Shown here piece after piece: positions 55,375 through 63,862 of a DNA stretch of 64,000 nucleotides; position 1 is the stretch's first letter, and every line of letters begins with the position of its first letter. Both the position numbers and the translations under genes were made by a program. This DNA is from Lentibacillus jeotgali (GTDB taxonomy: Bacteria; Bacillota; Bacilli; Bacillales; Amphibacillaceae). The notes beneath the pieces were generated by a model, which was not told where the DNA came from, made no database searches, and saw only the letters and a list, made by a program, of their open reading frames with translations. Location of the stretch: positions 1 to 64,000 of the forward strand of contig NZ_AGAV01000005.1 of NCBI RefSeq assembly GCF_000224785.1, in the 5' to 3' direction.

Positions 55375-55463
55375 TATTCTAAGGCAGGCGCAACCCCTCG
55401 GAAAAACGAAGTATATGATCAACTGTGAGAATAATAAAGTGATAAATTAATAAGGAGGAACTT

Positions 55464-55694
55464 ATGATGGAAGCAGCAAAAGTATTAGATGCAAAAGGTA
55501 TGGCATGTCCAATGCCTGTTGTCAAAACGAAAAAAGCAATTGATGAGATAGAATCAGGTGACATTCTGGAAGTTCATGCAACAGATAAAGGAGCCAAAAG
55601 CGACTTGGCAGCATGGGCGAAATCCGGTGGTCATGAACTAATGGAAGAGGCAGAAGAAGACGACGTCCTGAAATTCTGGATTAAAAAGGCTTAA
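55464..55694 (+). CDS. TusA-family sulfur carrier (YrkI-like)
   Basis: A 76-residue sulfur-carrier protein of the TusA/SirA family. The signature LDAKGMACPMPVVKTKKAIDEIESGD contains the persulfide-carrying cysteine in CPMP. It would shuttle sulfur between the DsrE protein and the rhodanese. AAGGAGG precedes the ATG. A short GC hairpin lies between it and the next gene. Confidence 0.9.
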   Translation: MMEAAKVLDAKGMACPMPVVKTKKAIDEIESGDILEVHATDKGAKSDLAAWAKSGGHELMEEAEEDDVLKFWIKKA

Positions 55695-55700
55695 TGGAGA

Positions 55701-55726
55701 CCCCAGCTACTGGGGCCCCCTTCTTT
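55701..55726 (+). terminator. Short GC hairpin between tusA-like and tauE-like genes
   Basis: CCCCAG and CTGGGG with a three-base loop, followed by CCCCCTTCTTTT. This probably causes partial termination or stabilises the RNA, reducing the downstream permease. Confidence 0.5.
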
Positions 55727-55744
55727 TAGGAGGGAAAGGTTCAT

Positions 55745-56527
55745 ATGGAATATAGTTTCGTTTTTATCGTTGTTCTATTCCTCATTGGATTTGCCGGTTC
55801 ATTTATTTCCGGTATGGTTGGAATTGGCGGATCTATCGTTAAATATCCGGTGCTCTTATACATTCCACCCCTATTAGGGTTATCAGCGTTTACAGCCCAC
55901 GAAGTTTCTGGCATTAGCGCCGTTCAAGTGCTGTTTGCGACGATCGGCGGTGTTTGGGCATACAGAAAAGGCGGTTACTTAAACAAAACATTAATTCTTT
56001 ACATGGGGATTAGCATTCTTGTCGGGAGTTTTATCGGCGGATTTGGGTCCCGTTTCATGACAAATGGCGGTGTCAATTTTGTTTATGGTGTGTTGGCTAC
56101 CATCGCCGCCGTTATGATGTTTGTTCCTAAGAAGCAAATTGATGATATACCGCTTGATCAGGTTACATTTAATAAGTGGCTTGCCGCAATGCTGGCATTT
56201 GTGACAGGGATTGGTGCCGGTATCGTTGGGGCAGCTGGCGCATTTATATTGGTTCCGATTATGCTGCTTGTCCTGAGAATACCGACACGGATGACGATTG
56301 CATCATCACTTGCCATTACGTTTATATCTTCCATTGGATCAACTGCTGGCAAGCTCATGACGGGACAGGTACTCTTTGTTCCGGCTGTTATTATGATTAT
56401 CGCAAGTCTGATTGCATCCCCACTGGGCGCTAATGCCGGAAAGCGCGTCAACACGAAGGTACTGCAAGCTATTTTGGCCGTTCTAATTCTGGGAACTGCG
56501 ATTAAAATTTGGATGGATTTCTTCTAA
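55745..56527 (+). CDS. TauE/SafE sulfite exporter family permease (YrkJ-like)
   Basis: A 260-residue membrane protein with eight helices in two halves, showing [28 protein letters not shown] and [12 protein letters not shown] in the first and [40 protein letters not shown] in the second. As last gene of the cst/yrk operon it probably exports sulfite or thiosulfate made by the dioxygenase. AGGAGGG precedes the ATG. Remnants of paralogues lie at 18277 and perhaps 61223. Confidence 0.9.
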   Translation: MEYSFVFIVVLFLIGFAGSFISGMVGIGGSIVKYPVLLYIPPLLGLSAFTAHEVSGISAVQVLFATIGGVWAYRKGGYLNKTLILYMGISILVGSFIGGFGSRFMTNGGVNFVYGVLATIAAVMMFVPKKQIDDIPLDQVTFNKWLAAMLAFVTGIGAGIVGAAGAFILVPIMLLVLRIPTRMTIASSLAITFISSIGSTAGKLMTGQVLFVPAVIMIIASLIASPLGANAGKRVNTKVLQAILAVLILGTAIKIWMDFF

Positions 56528-56610
56528 ACAACAATGGCTCAGCATCGTAAAAAGCTCTTACCGAGAAAAACGTGACGCAAACCAAACGACGTCCCCCTTG
56601 TTCGTCCGAC

Positions 56611-56639
56611 TTGACGTTTGCTTTAGGCTGATATATTCT
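56611..56639 (+). promoter_or_regulatory. Promoter of S-box transcript 3
   Basis: TTGACG (56611-56616) and TATTCT (56634-56639) with a 17-base spacer. The spacer opens TTTG-TTTAGG like that of transcript 2. Confidence 0.7.
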
Positions 56640-56669
56640 ATGCAATAGTAATTAAATACTTGTATATTT

Positions 56670-56763
56670 CTTATCCAGAGAGGTGGAGGGACTGGCCCGT
56701 TGAAACCTCAGCAACAGACTTTTTTGTACTGTGCTAATTCCAGAGGCGTATGCTGAAGATAAG
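56670..56763 (+). ncRNA. SAM-I riboswitch 3
   Basis: An S-box aptamer from CTTATC (56670) to GATAAG (56758-56763), almost base-for-base the copy at 51290. It differs mainly in one helix loop that gains a TTTTT run. The downstream transporter gene is broken. Confidence 0.93.
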
Positions 56764-56787
56764 AAGAGCGATACTTACGATATCAAG

Positions 56788-56822
56788 CCCTCTTCTTATT
56801 GATTAAAGAAGAGGGTTTTTTC
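56788..56822 (+). terminator. Terminator of SAM-I riboswitch 3
   Basis: CCCTCTTCTT and AAGAAGAGGG form a perfect ten-base stem followed by TTTTTTC. Confidence 0.9.
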
Positions 56823-56852
56823 ATCTGGGTAAACAATATAAGGGGGGGCAGG

Positions 56853-56969
56853 ATGAATCGAAGTTTTAAAGAGAGAATAATAGGCTTTGCATTAATATCC
56901 CCCGTACAGTATGGTGGTAAGATATTTGACCCAAATAATTTATTTAAGAAAGGATTCGACGTTTTATGA
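56853..56969 (+). CDS. Possible 38-residue leader or remnant ORF
   Basis: An ORF reading MNRSFKERIIGFALISPVQ and ending KKGFDVL has AAGGGGGGGCAGG before its ATG. Its stop (ATGA) overlaps the start of the broken MFS gene, so it could couple translation. I recognise no family; it could equally be the start of a deleted gene. Confidence 0.3.
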   Translation: MNRSFKERIIGFALISPVQYGGKIFDPNNLFKKGFDVL

Positions 56970-57612
56970 GTGAAATGAAACAAACAATAGATCAGCAAGA
57001 AACATCAAAACACTTCAATAAAGTATGGATGGTGCTTATATTAGGAGCGTTAACTGCATTTGGTCCATTATCAATGAATATGTATTTACCAGGATTGCCG
57101 GCTGTGACCGATGGTTTCCAAACAACAGCATCACTTGCCCAGTTAAGCATAACCGCAACGTTAATCGGATTATATTTGCTATTAATGGAATAGGCATCAT
57201 TATAGCAGCACAGCTTACAGGTAAATTGTCTTCAAAAATAGAGGAAGCACATTTATTACAATGGGGGGTTACGATCTCCTTTGCCGGCAGTTTGCTGCTG
57301 ATTGCAACTGTCTTGTTTTCCTTGCCAATGTGGGTGTTGCTCCCGGCACTGTTTCTTGTTGTCGCAAGTGTAGGGATGGTGAACACAACAAGTTTTTCTT
57401 TAGGAATGCAACGTCAAGGTAAAATGGCAGGAAGTGCGTCTGCTTTTCTTGGCATCCTTCCGTTTGCTGGAGGCAGTCTTGTTTCGCCACTTGTTGGGAT
57501 TGCTGGCGGTCATACAGCCGTTCCGATGGCTATTATCATCTTCATTAGCAGCATGATGGCGTTCACAATTTATCATGTTCTCGTCAAACGAAACAGCAGT
57601 GAATTGGATTAG
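56966..57612 (+). pseudogene. Bcr/CflA-type MFS transporter, internal deletion
   Basis: The first 75 codons encode the start of a Bcr/CflA drug:H+ antiporter (LTAFGPLSMNMYLPGLPAVT, ASLAQLSITATLIGLYLL) and then hit a stop. In another frame the sequence continues NGIGIIIAAQLTGKLS through to VVASVGMVNTTSFSLGMQ and ends SSELD, which is the C-terminal half. About 200 residues are missing between the two at roughly 57185. The gene is non-functional, although it keeps its SAM riboswitch and terminator upstream. Confidence 0.8.
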
Positions 57613-57692
57613 CTTCTTTCATTCTATCCCGTTTCCGGTGTCGTATGAAATTTTTACATTTGCCTTTTGGGAACATCTCTCAAACAAACTAT

Positions 57693-57721
57693 TTTACATA
57701 ATACCTATACGGGTATATAGT
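57693..57721 (+). promoter_or_regulatory. metK operon promoter with CstR-like operator
   Basis: TTTACA (57693-57698) and TATAGT (57716-57721) are 17 bases apart. The spacer carries ATACC-N6-GGTAT (57701-57716), matching the palindromes in front of the cst genes. It lies 95 bases before the metK start, with no S-box in between. Confidence 0.65.
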
Positions 57722-57815
57722 ATAAGGTTGATAGAGGAATTGTTTCCCATAAATTCAGCAAGTTATGCTATTAAGTAAGAAATGGCTGAACCAAATATGA
57801 TTTAGGAGGGGTTAG

Positions 57816-59015
57816 ATGACACAAAAATATTATCGCAAACTGTTCACTTCGGAGTCTGTAACGGAGGGACATCCAGATAAAATAAGCGATCAGATCTCTG
57901 ATGCTACTCTCGATAAAGTGCTTAAGCATGATCCTAACGCTCGTGTAGCATGTGAGACCGTAGTGAATACTGGCTTAGTTTTGGTTACAGGAGAAATGAC
58001 AACTTCAACATATGTTGATATCCCAAACACGGTTAGGGAAACAATCAGAAGGATAGGCTATAGTCGTGCCAAGTATGGGTTTGATGCGGATACATGTGCT
58101 ATTTTGACATCCATCGATGAGCAGTCTGCGGATATTTCGCAAGGAGTCAATCAGGCATTGGAGGCACGGAAAGGACGTATGTCTGATGACGAAATCGAAG
58201 CGATTGGGGCAGGTGATCAAGGCATCGTGTTTGGATATGCCTCTAATGAAACCCCTGAACTCATGCCGCTGTCTATTTCGTTAGCCCATAAGTTATCCCA
58301 ACGATTGGCGGAAGTTAGAAAAAATAACATCGTAAACTATCTGCGGCCTGATGGCAAAACACAGGTCACCGTCGAGTATGATGAGAATGATCGACCTAAA
58401 CGCTTAGATACCATCGTTATCTCGGCTCAGCACCACCCAGAGGTAACGTTTGAACAAATGACAGATGATATGAAGAAATATGTTATTGATGAGACGGTTC
58501 CAGAAGAACTTATTGACCCTGACACTAAGTATTTGATTAATCCGACGGACAGATTCGTTATCGGAGGTCCGCAGGGTGATGCTGGTTTAACGGGAAGGAA
58601 ACTTGTTGTAGACACTTATGGCGGCTATGCTCGTCATGGCGGTGGCGCATTTTCAGGTAAAGATCCGACAAAAGTGGATCGTTCGGCGGCGTATGCTGCA
58701 AGGTATGTTGCTAAAAATATTGTTGCCGCAGAATTAGCCGATAAATGTGAAATCCAACTGGCTTATGCGATTGGTGTGGCCGGGCCGGTGTCAATTTCCA
58801 TCGATACGTTTGGGACCGGGCGAGTGTCGGAGGAACGTTTGATTGAATTAATACGAGCCCATTTTGACTTGCGTCCGGCTGGTCTTATTAAAATGCTGGA
58901 TTTACGTCGTCCCATCTATCAGAAAACAGCGGCATACGGTCATTTTGGACGCTCAGATGCTGAATTTCCATGGGAAAAAACGGATAAGGCAGACCTTCTT
59001 AAAAAGGATATATAA
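57816..59015 (+). CDS. metK: S-adenosylmethionine synthetase
   Basis: A 399-residue methionine adenosyltransferase that makes SAM from methionine and ATP. Hallmarks are [46 protein letters not shown] and [31 protein letters not shown] precedes the ATG. In Bacillus metK usually stands alone with its own S-box. Here it leads an operon with mtnN, luxS and a methyltransferase, behind a CstR-like operator, so it may be a second, specialised copy. Confidence 0.95.
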   Translation: MTQKYYRKLFTSESVTEGHPDKISDQISDATLDKVLKHDPNARVACETVVNTGLVLVTGEMTTSTYVDIPNTVRETIRRIGYSRAKYGFDADTCAILTSIDEQSADISQGVNQALEARKGRMSDDEIEAIGAGDQGIVFGYASNETPELMPLSISLAHKLSQRLAEVRKNNIVNYLRPDGKTQVTVEYDENDRPKRLDTIVISAQHHPEVTFEQMTDDMKKYVIDETVPEELIDPDTKYLINPTDRFVIGGPQGDAGLTGRKLVVDTYGGYARHGGGAFSGKDPTKVDRSAAYAARYVAKNIVAAELADKCEIQLAYAIGVAGPVSISIDTFGTGRVSEERLIELIRAHFDLRPAGLIKMLDLRRPIYQKTAAYGHFGRSDAEFPWEKTDKADLLKKDI

Positions 59016-59077
59016 ACAGAGATTTTAATTAGACTCTTTCTATTTAATGAGAATAAAACAAGAAAGAAGGTTTATTT

Positions 59078-59788
59078 ATGACCAGAATTGGTATTATCGG
59101 AGCTATGGATGAAGAGGTCCAAAACCTCAAAGAACAACTAGGTTCCTATCAAGAAAAGGTTGTTGCCGGGACTCCCTTTTATCAGGGAACAATGGCCGGT
59201 CAAGATGTCGTTTTGCTACAGTCAGGGATTGGCAAAGTAAATGCAGCGCTTGCTACAACGATTTTATTAAGCCATTTCCGGCCTGATGTCGTCATCAATA
59301 CAGGATCAGCAGGCGGGTTTAACAAGAGCTTGGAAGTTGGCGATATTGTGATTTCAACGGAAGTCCGTTATCACGATGTGGATGCCACGGCGTTTGACTA
59401 TGAATATGGCCAGGTTCCAAAGATGCCTGCTGCTTACCAGGCTGATGGACGCTTGATGAACCTTGCTGAAAAGGCAGCGAAGGAAGGGACCAATGCACAC
59501 TATGTCGTTAAAGGTCTGATCGCAACAGGCGATTCATTCATGTCCGATTCAGAACGTGTCGCCTTTGTCATGACCAAGTTCCCGGATCTCGAGGCAGCTG
59601 AGATGGAAGCGGGTGCGATAGCTCAAGTGTGTTATAGGTTCGAAACACCATTTGTAATCATTCGGTCGTTGTCGGACATCGCTGGAAGGGAGGCACCTGC
59701 GAGTTTTAATGAGTTTTTACAAACTGCTGCAACACATTCTGCAGCGCTTATATTAACGATGATCAAGGAGTTGAAGACTAATGAGTAA
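59078..59788 (+). CDS. mtnN: 5'-methylthioadenosine/S-adenosylhomocysteine nucleosidase
   Basis: A 236-residue nucleosidase (Pfs) that splits SAH to S-ribosylhomocysteine and adenine, and MTA to methylthioribose. It shows [49 protein letters not shown] and the catalytic [22 protein letters not shown] lies before the ATG. The 3' end overlaps luxS by eight bases, which couples the two steps of SAH recycling. Confidence 0.93.
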   Translation: MTRIGIIGAMDEEVQNLKEQLGSYQEKVVAGTPFYQGTMAGQDVVLLQSGIGKVNAALATTILLSHFRPDVVINTGSAGGFNKSLEVGDIVISTEVRYHDVDATAFDYEYGQVPKMPAAYQADGRLMNLAEKAAKEGTNAHYVVKGLIATGDSFMSDSERVAFVMTKFPDLEAAEMEAGAIAQVCYRFETPFVIIRSLSDIAGREAPASFNEFLQTAATHSAALILTMIKELKTNE

Positions 59789-60257
59789 AGAATTAGCAAA
59801 CGTCGAAAGTTTTGAATTGGATCATACAGCTGTTAAAGCATCCTATGTTCGTCTTGCAGGAAAAACAAAAGGGTCACACGGTGATATTGTCTACAAATAT
59901 GATATCCGTTTCTGTCAGCCGAATGAATCCCATATGGATATGCCGGGTTTGCATTCCCTTGAACATTTAATGGCAGGTATCATCCGGAATCATTTGGATA
60001 ATGTCATTGACATCGGCCCCATGGGATGTCAGACAGGATTTTATATGTCGGTGTTGAATAATGACAGTTATGATGATGTATTAGTGGCCTTAGAAAAAAC
60101 ATTGAAAGATGTTCTGGAGGCTGACGAAGTTCCCGCATGCAATCCAAAGCAATGCGGATGGGCTGCTAATCATAGTCTTGAGGGTGCCAAAGAAATTGCC
60201 TCCTGGATGCTGGATGGTAAAGAGGAATGGTCTCAAGTGTTTGCAGGTGAACGTTAA
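59781..60257 (+). CDS. luxS: S-ribosylhomocysteine lyase
   Basis: A 158-residue metalloenzyme that cleaves S-ribosylhomocysteine to homocysteine and DPD, the precursor of autoinducer-2. The metal site is HSLEHLMAG with CNPKQCGWA supplying the cysteine, and the catalytic cysteine lies in [11 protein letters not shown]. It overlaps mtnN by eight bases. Homocysteine made here would be remethylated by the MetE-like enzyme encoded at 51474. Confidence 0.95.
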   Translation: MSKELANVESFELDHTAVKASYVRLAGKTKGSHGDIVYKYDIRFCQPNESHMDMPGLHSLEHLMAGIIRNHLDNVIDIGPMGCQTGFYMSVLNNDSYDDVLVALEKTLKDVLEADEVPACNPKQCGWAANHSLEGAKEIASWMLDGKEEWSQVFAGER

Positions 60258-60280
60258 TCAAATCGAGGGAGGTAATGATG

Positions 60281-60880
60281 ATGTCAAAAGAACATTGGGA
60301 TAACAGTTTTTCAGATGAAGATTATGTTTATGGTGAAAGGGAAAATGTATTTATACACGATATGAGCGGTATCATTCCGGAACATTCAAAAGTTGGTTGC
60401 TTTGCAGAAGGTGAAGGTCGCAATGCGGTTTATCTGGCCAAATTGGGTCATGACGTAACGTCCTATGATCAATCAACAATTGGCCTTGAGAAAACAAAAA
60501 CATTGGCTGGCCAAAATAATGTTAACGTCGAAGCGGTTGAAATTGATTTGACGAACGAAAAAGTGAAAACCGATCAATTTGATGCTGCTATTATGGTATT
60601 TGGGCACGTTCCGAAACAAGACCAGCCATTCTTAATGGAAAACATGATGGATTCCGTGAAATCTGGGGGTTATGTCATGTTTGAGGTTTACTCTGACGAT
60701 CAGCTTAACTATCGAACAGGCGGCCCGCCAGCTCTTGATATGTTATATAATCCGGCAGATATTCTGGGTTGGATTAAAAATTACAAATGTATTCATTTTT
60801 ATTACGGTGAAGCCAATCGGATGGAAGGGAAAAGACATATAGGGCAGGGTCATGTTATTCAGGCCGTGATAAAGAAATGA
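60281..60880 (+). CDS. SAM-dependent methyltransferase (class I, TehB-like)
   Basis: A roughly 199-residue Rossmann-fold methyltransferase that opens KEHWDNSFSDEDYVYGERENVFI. The SAM motif is degenerate, CFAEGEGRNAVYLAKLGHDVTSYDQS, followed by DAAIMVFGHVPK. The pattern matches the Methyltransf_25/TehB-like proteins (tellurite or selenium detoxification is one proposed role). Three in-frame ATGs stand at 60275, 60278 and 60281; the last has the best distance to GGGAGG. As fourth gene of the metK-mtnN-luxS operon it may be the consumer of SAM. Confidence 0.85.
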   Translation: MSKEHWDNSFSDEDYVYGERENVFIHDMSGIIPEHSKVGCFAEGEGRNAVYLAKLGHDVTSYDQSTIGLEKTKTLAGQNNVNVEAVEIDLTNEKVKTDQFDAAIMVFGHVPKQDQPFLMENMMDSVKSGGYVMFEVYSDDQLNYRTGGPPALDMLYNPADILGWIKNYKCIHFYYGEANRMEGKRHIGQGHVIQAVIKK

Positions 60881-60962
60881 TAAGGATGTTAGGACTCGAT
60901 GAGGGGAGGAACGAAAAGAGATAGTTGAAGCTCACCGAGTATCGGGAGAAGGATGTTACAGT

Positions 60963-61067
60963 ATGAAAGTGAAAGTTAATACGCAAGAACAATTAAATCT
61001 TTTTCTTAATAAAATACTCGATTATGGAAACTATTCTTTGTATCTATCCATACAAGAAATTAAATAA
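60963..61067 (+). CDS. Possible 34-residue small protein
   Basis: An ORF reading MKVKVNTQEQLNLFLNKILD and ending LYLSIQEIK has a weak GAGAAGG upstream. The composition is protein-like (amphipathic), but I recognise no family. It may be the truncated start of a longer gene. The rest of the 790-base gap to the next gene holds the remnant at 61223. Confidence 0.25.
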   Translation: MKVKVNTQEQLNLFLNKILDYGNYSLYLSIQEIK

Positions 61068-61222
61068 TGTGCTTGGTGGAATTTTTAGACTTTAAACCCG
61101 GGATGAAAATTAACTTCTATCGGATTTTTCTTGTTGGAAAAGTGCTTTACAGGCGATACTTCCTCAGAAACGAATTCCATTTCGATGGAAAACACGGGTC
61201 TATTAATTAGCTCTTACTTCTT

Positions 61223-61416
61223 TCTCTTTATTGAAAATACATTCTGACACCAATAACGACCAATGATACGGATAGCATTTACAGCACAATTTTCCGGGGA
61301 GTCGTTGTGACAGGATTACTCCGATGTTTGTGCCAATAATGACACCGGGGCCTCCATAGGCAGCTATCATCCAGTCAATATTATTGTCCTGCGCCAGTTC
61401 TTCACAAAGCTTCTAG
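61223..61416 (-). pseudogene. Possible TauE/SafE-type permease C-terminal remnant
   Basis: On the minus strand the bases read LCEELAQDNNIDWMIAAYG and then GPGVIIGTNIGVILSQRLPGK, which resembles the last two helices of a TauE/SafE permease. A frame change then gives AVNAIRIIGRYW. No start and no N-terminal part are present. The identification rests on the G-x-x-IG-x-x-IG-x-x-LS-x-R-LPGK pattern only. Confidence 0.4.
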
Positions 61417-61503
61417 GATGGAGCTCGCTAATCAGGAAGGTTTCTAAAAACTTCCCTACATTCTTCATTGTTCTTTAAACTTTTTACAATAACAAGTGTT
61501 AAT

Positions 61504-61524
61504 TTCATCAAATTTTCATATTGG
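61504..61524 (+). promoter_or_regulatory. Conserved TTCAT direct-repeat motif
   Basis: Two TTCAT units start at 61504 and 61515, 11 bases apart, within a 21-base block that is identical to the one at 62337. It lies 150 bases before the ResA-like gene. It is a probable response-regulator site. Confidence 0.55.
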
Positions 61525-61674
61525 TGTTGTACGGTGAATAATGAAGGGAAATCATGGTTCTGTAAAATGAGTATTTCAGGTGAAAACGGAGTTGCTTACG
61601 AGGCATCAGGGTTTTCTCTTTAACATCAAGGTTATGTGAATATCAGTATGAGAAAGGTATGAAGGTTACAGACA

Positions 61675-62271
61675 ATGAAAAAAGCGATTCTTGTTCTAGT
61701 TGTCGTAGTCATGTTTGGATGGGCTGTTTATGATTTTTCAAGTTCGACCGATGAAACGTCCGTTGAAGAAAATAATAGTTCGGGCGGTGCCAAAATCACA
61801 TCACCACCGCCTGCCGGGGGAGATAGTCAGGTCGAGGAGTCCGATGAAGTAGGGACTTCTGTTGGGCAAATTGCTCCCGACTTTAAGTTAAGGACACTTG
61901 AAGGGGAAACGGTGCGCTTGTCTGATTATCGTGGTGAACGTGTCATCGTCAACTTTTGGGCTACATGGTGTCCGCCATGCAGAGCTGAAATACCCGACCT
62001 TCAAAAGCTGTATGACAAGAAGGATGTGGAGATTTTAGCAGTTGATTTGACAGATACGGAAGAAAGCATAGAGGATGTCAGGGCGTTTGCGAAAGAATAT
62101 GACATGACATTCCCGGTCCTGATGGATGAAAATTCTGATGTTGCTGATACGTATCAGGTAATGGCATATCCGACTTCCTATATGATTGATTCCAGTGGTC
62201 ATGTACAATACATTGCTATGGGCGCAATGAATTATGACCTTATGGTTCAGGAATTGGAAAAGATGGAATAG
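61675..62271 (+). CDS. ResA/TlpA-like thiol-disulfide oxidoreductase (paralogue 2)
   Basis: A 198-residue signal-anchored thioredoxin-fold protein with the same plan as the one at 20268: anchor (4-20), a linker rich in S, G and P (25-58), then VGQIAPDFKLRTLEGETVRLSDYRG, the active site NFWATWCPPCRAEIP and YPTSYMIDSSG. It reduces disulfides outside the membrane using electrons from CcdA, which is encoded two genes downstream. It has its own upstream motif and a terminator at 62282. Confidence 0.87.
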   Translation: MKKAILVLVVVVMFGWAVYDFSSSTDETSVEENNSSGGAKITSPPPAGGDSQVEESDEVGTSVGQIAPDFKLRTLEGETVRLSDYRGERVIVNFWATWCPPCRAEIPDLQKLYDKKDVEILAVDLTDTEESIEDVRAFAKEYDMTFPVLMDENSDVADTYQVMAYPTSYMIDSSGHVQYIAMGAMNYDLMVQELEKME

Positions 62272-62281
62272 CTTCTGATAA

Positions 62282-62319
62282 GCAATGGAGGGTTTTGCCA
62301 CACCTTCATTGCCTTTTTC
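62282..62319 (+). terminator. Terminator after the ResA-like gene
   Basis: GCAATGGAGG and CCTTCATTGC pair with one G-T and are followed by CTTTTTC. Confidence 0.75.
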
Positions 62320-62336
62320 TATTCAGAGAAAGCATA

Positions 62337-62357
62337 TTCATCAAATTTTCATATTGG
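62337..62357 (+). promoter_or_regulatory. Conserved TTCAT direct-repeat motif
   Basis: TTCAT at 62337 and 62348, 11 bases apart, in the same 21-base block as at 61504. It stands 43 bases before the membrane-protein start, the right distance for an activator site; TATTATAT (62362-62369) could serve as -10. Confidence 0.6.
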
Positions 62358-62399
62358 CAATGTATTATATGGTACGAGTATGAATGGAGGAATCATTTC

Positions 62400-63047
62400 G
62401 TGGTGATAGCAAATAAATTAATGTCAATCGGGATAATGGTATTCAGTATTGGACTCGGGTTTATTATCCTGATTTTTTTGGGTGATTTGTCAAAGGAACA
62501 ACGAAAGGACTACCTGGAAGAAATGATTTCACAGCTCACTAACCTAATTATTTTTGTCTGGGCAGGAAAAATTATATTGAATTTTCCCGTTTTCATGGAG
62601 GACCCACTGTCCATCCTGGCTTATCCCAGTGACTCGGATTCATTTTATCTGGCTGTCGTTTTCAGTGCGGTGTTGTTTTTTTATAAGTCTTCAAAATGGC
62701 AATTGGATACACTGTTGTTCCTGAAATCTTTCCTGCTTGTATTACTGACGGCGTCATTTGCATATGAATTTATTCAATACATATGGAACGATAATCAATT
62801 TGCCTTCGGGTATCTAATTCTACTGACCATTCTCTTATTATTATTTATTTTTATGCAAAATGGTGTTGCATCAAGTACGTCCATCCTTGTTATATTAACT
62901 GTTTGGTTCCTTGGCATTCTATTATTATTGTTTATTCAGCCGTTTGTGACTGTATTTGGCTATATGATCACACCATGGTTTCTGATGCTTGTTTTCGTCG
63001 TCGGTTTTTCATATATTCTATATTTGAAAAGAAAGAGGGGATCGTAA
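62400..63047 (+). CDS. Unidentified multi-pass membrane protein beside ccdA
   Basis: A 215-residue protein with about seven hydrophobic helices, read from the GTG at 62400 (nine bases after GGAGG). The paralogous gene at 21559 also starts M-V-I. Conserved between the two are LIIFVWAGKIILNFPVF, EDPLSILAYPSDSDSFYLA and WNDNQFAFGYL. I recognise no family. Its stop overlaps the ccdA start (TAATG), so the proteins are made together. A membrane partner of CcdA or ResA in moving electrons or assembling the complex is plausible. Confidence 0.8.
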   Translation: MVIANKLMSIGIMVFSIGLGFIILIFLGDLSKEQRKDYLEEMISQLTNLIIFVWAGKIILNFPVFMEDPLSILAYPSDSDSFYLAVVFSAVLFFYKSSKWQLDTLLFLKSFLLVLLTASFAYEFIQYIWNDNQFAFGYLILLTILLLLFIFMQNGVASSTSILVILTVWFLGILLLLFIQPFVTVFGYMITPWFLMLVFVVGFSYILYLKRKRGS

Positions 63048-63805
63048 TGGGTGGAATTGAAGCAGATACAATGTTAGTCGTTGGAATGTTTTTGGCCGTG
63101 GGTGCAGGTGCTTTGTCCTTTCTGTCACCATGCGTGCTGCCGATTTTTCCGGCTTATATGTCGTATATCACCGGTATCAGTGTAAAAGAATTGCAGGGAG
63201 ATCATAATACTAAAATTCGCCGACAGCTGTTAAGTCATTCACTCATCTTTCTGTTGGCGGTTTCCTTGGTATTTATCAGTTTGGGGGCAAGTGCTTCATT
63301 TATAGGCAATTGGGCACAGCAATTGCTCGTTGGGGAATCTGGACTGCTTATTCAGCGTATTGCCGGAATTCTTATTATTGTGATGGGATTATTTGTTGCC
63401 GGTTGGATTACCATTCCGTCATTGATGAAGGAAAAACGGTATCAATTCTCCAAAAGGCCGGCGGGGTATTTCGGGACATTTTTTATCGGACTTGGCTTTG
63501 CGGCAGGATGGACGCCGTGTATTGGACCGATTTTTGGATCAATTTTGCTTCTGGCCGCCAGTAATCCTGGTCAGGGTGTAGTTTACACGATCATGTATGT
63601 GATTGGTTTTTCATTACCGTTTCTTTTGTTGACGTTTTTCCTTGGTTCAACGAAATGGATTGTCAGACACAGCCAGGTGATTATGAAAGTTGGTGCAGTA
63701 ATTATGATTGTTATGGGCCTGGTGTTATTTTTCGGGCTGATGCCGCGTATTTCAGGTTTCTTGCTCGATCTGGTCGAGGGTACATGGTTATCTGAATTGG
63801 GATGA
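63047..63805 (+). CDS. ccdA: Cytochrome c biogenesis/thiol transporter CcdA
   Basis: A 252-residue membrane protein with six or seven helices that carries electrons from cytoplasmic thioredoxin to extracytoplasmic ResA-like proteins. The two redox cysteines are in LSFLSPCVLPIFPAYMSY and GFAAGWTPCIGPIFGS. It starts at the ATG overlapping the stop of the preceding gene, without extra N-terminal residues. A remnant of a paralogue's last 47 residues is at 20875. It is the third gene of the cluster. Confidence 0.92.
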   Translation: MGGIEADTMLVVGMFLAVGAGALSFLSPCVLPIFPAYMSYITGISVKELQGDHNTKIRRQLLSHSLIFLLAVSLVFISLGASASFIGNWAQQLLVGESGLLIQRIAGILIIVMGLFVAGWITIPSLMKEKRYQFSKRPAGYFGTFFIGLGFAAGWTPCIGPIFGSILLLAASNPGQGVVYTIMYVIGFSLPFLLLTFFLGSTKWIVRHSQVIMKVGAVIMIVMGLVLFFGLMPRISGFLLDLVEGTWLSELG

Positions 63806-63862
63806 TAATTCATGAAAGATCAATTTCTACTGTTATAATAGTACAATTAACTTGAGGTGGTC

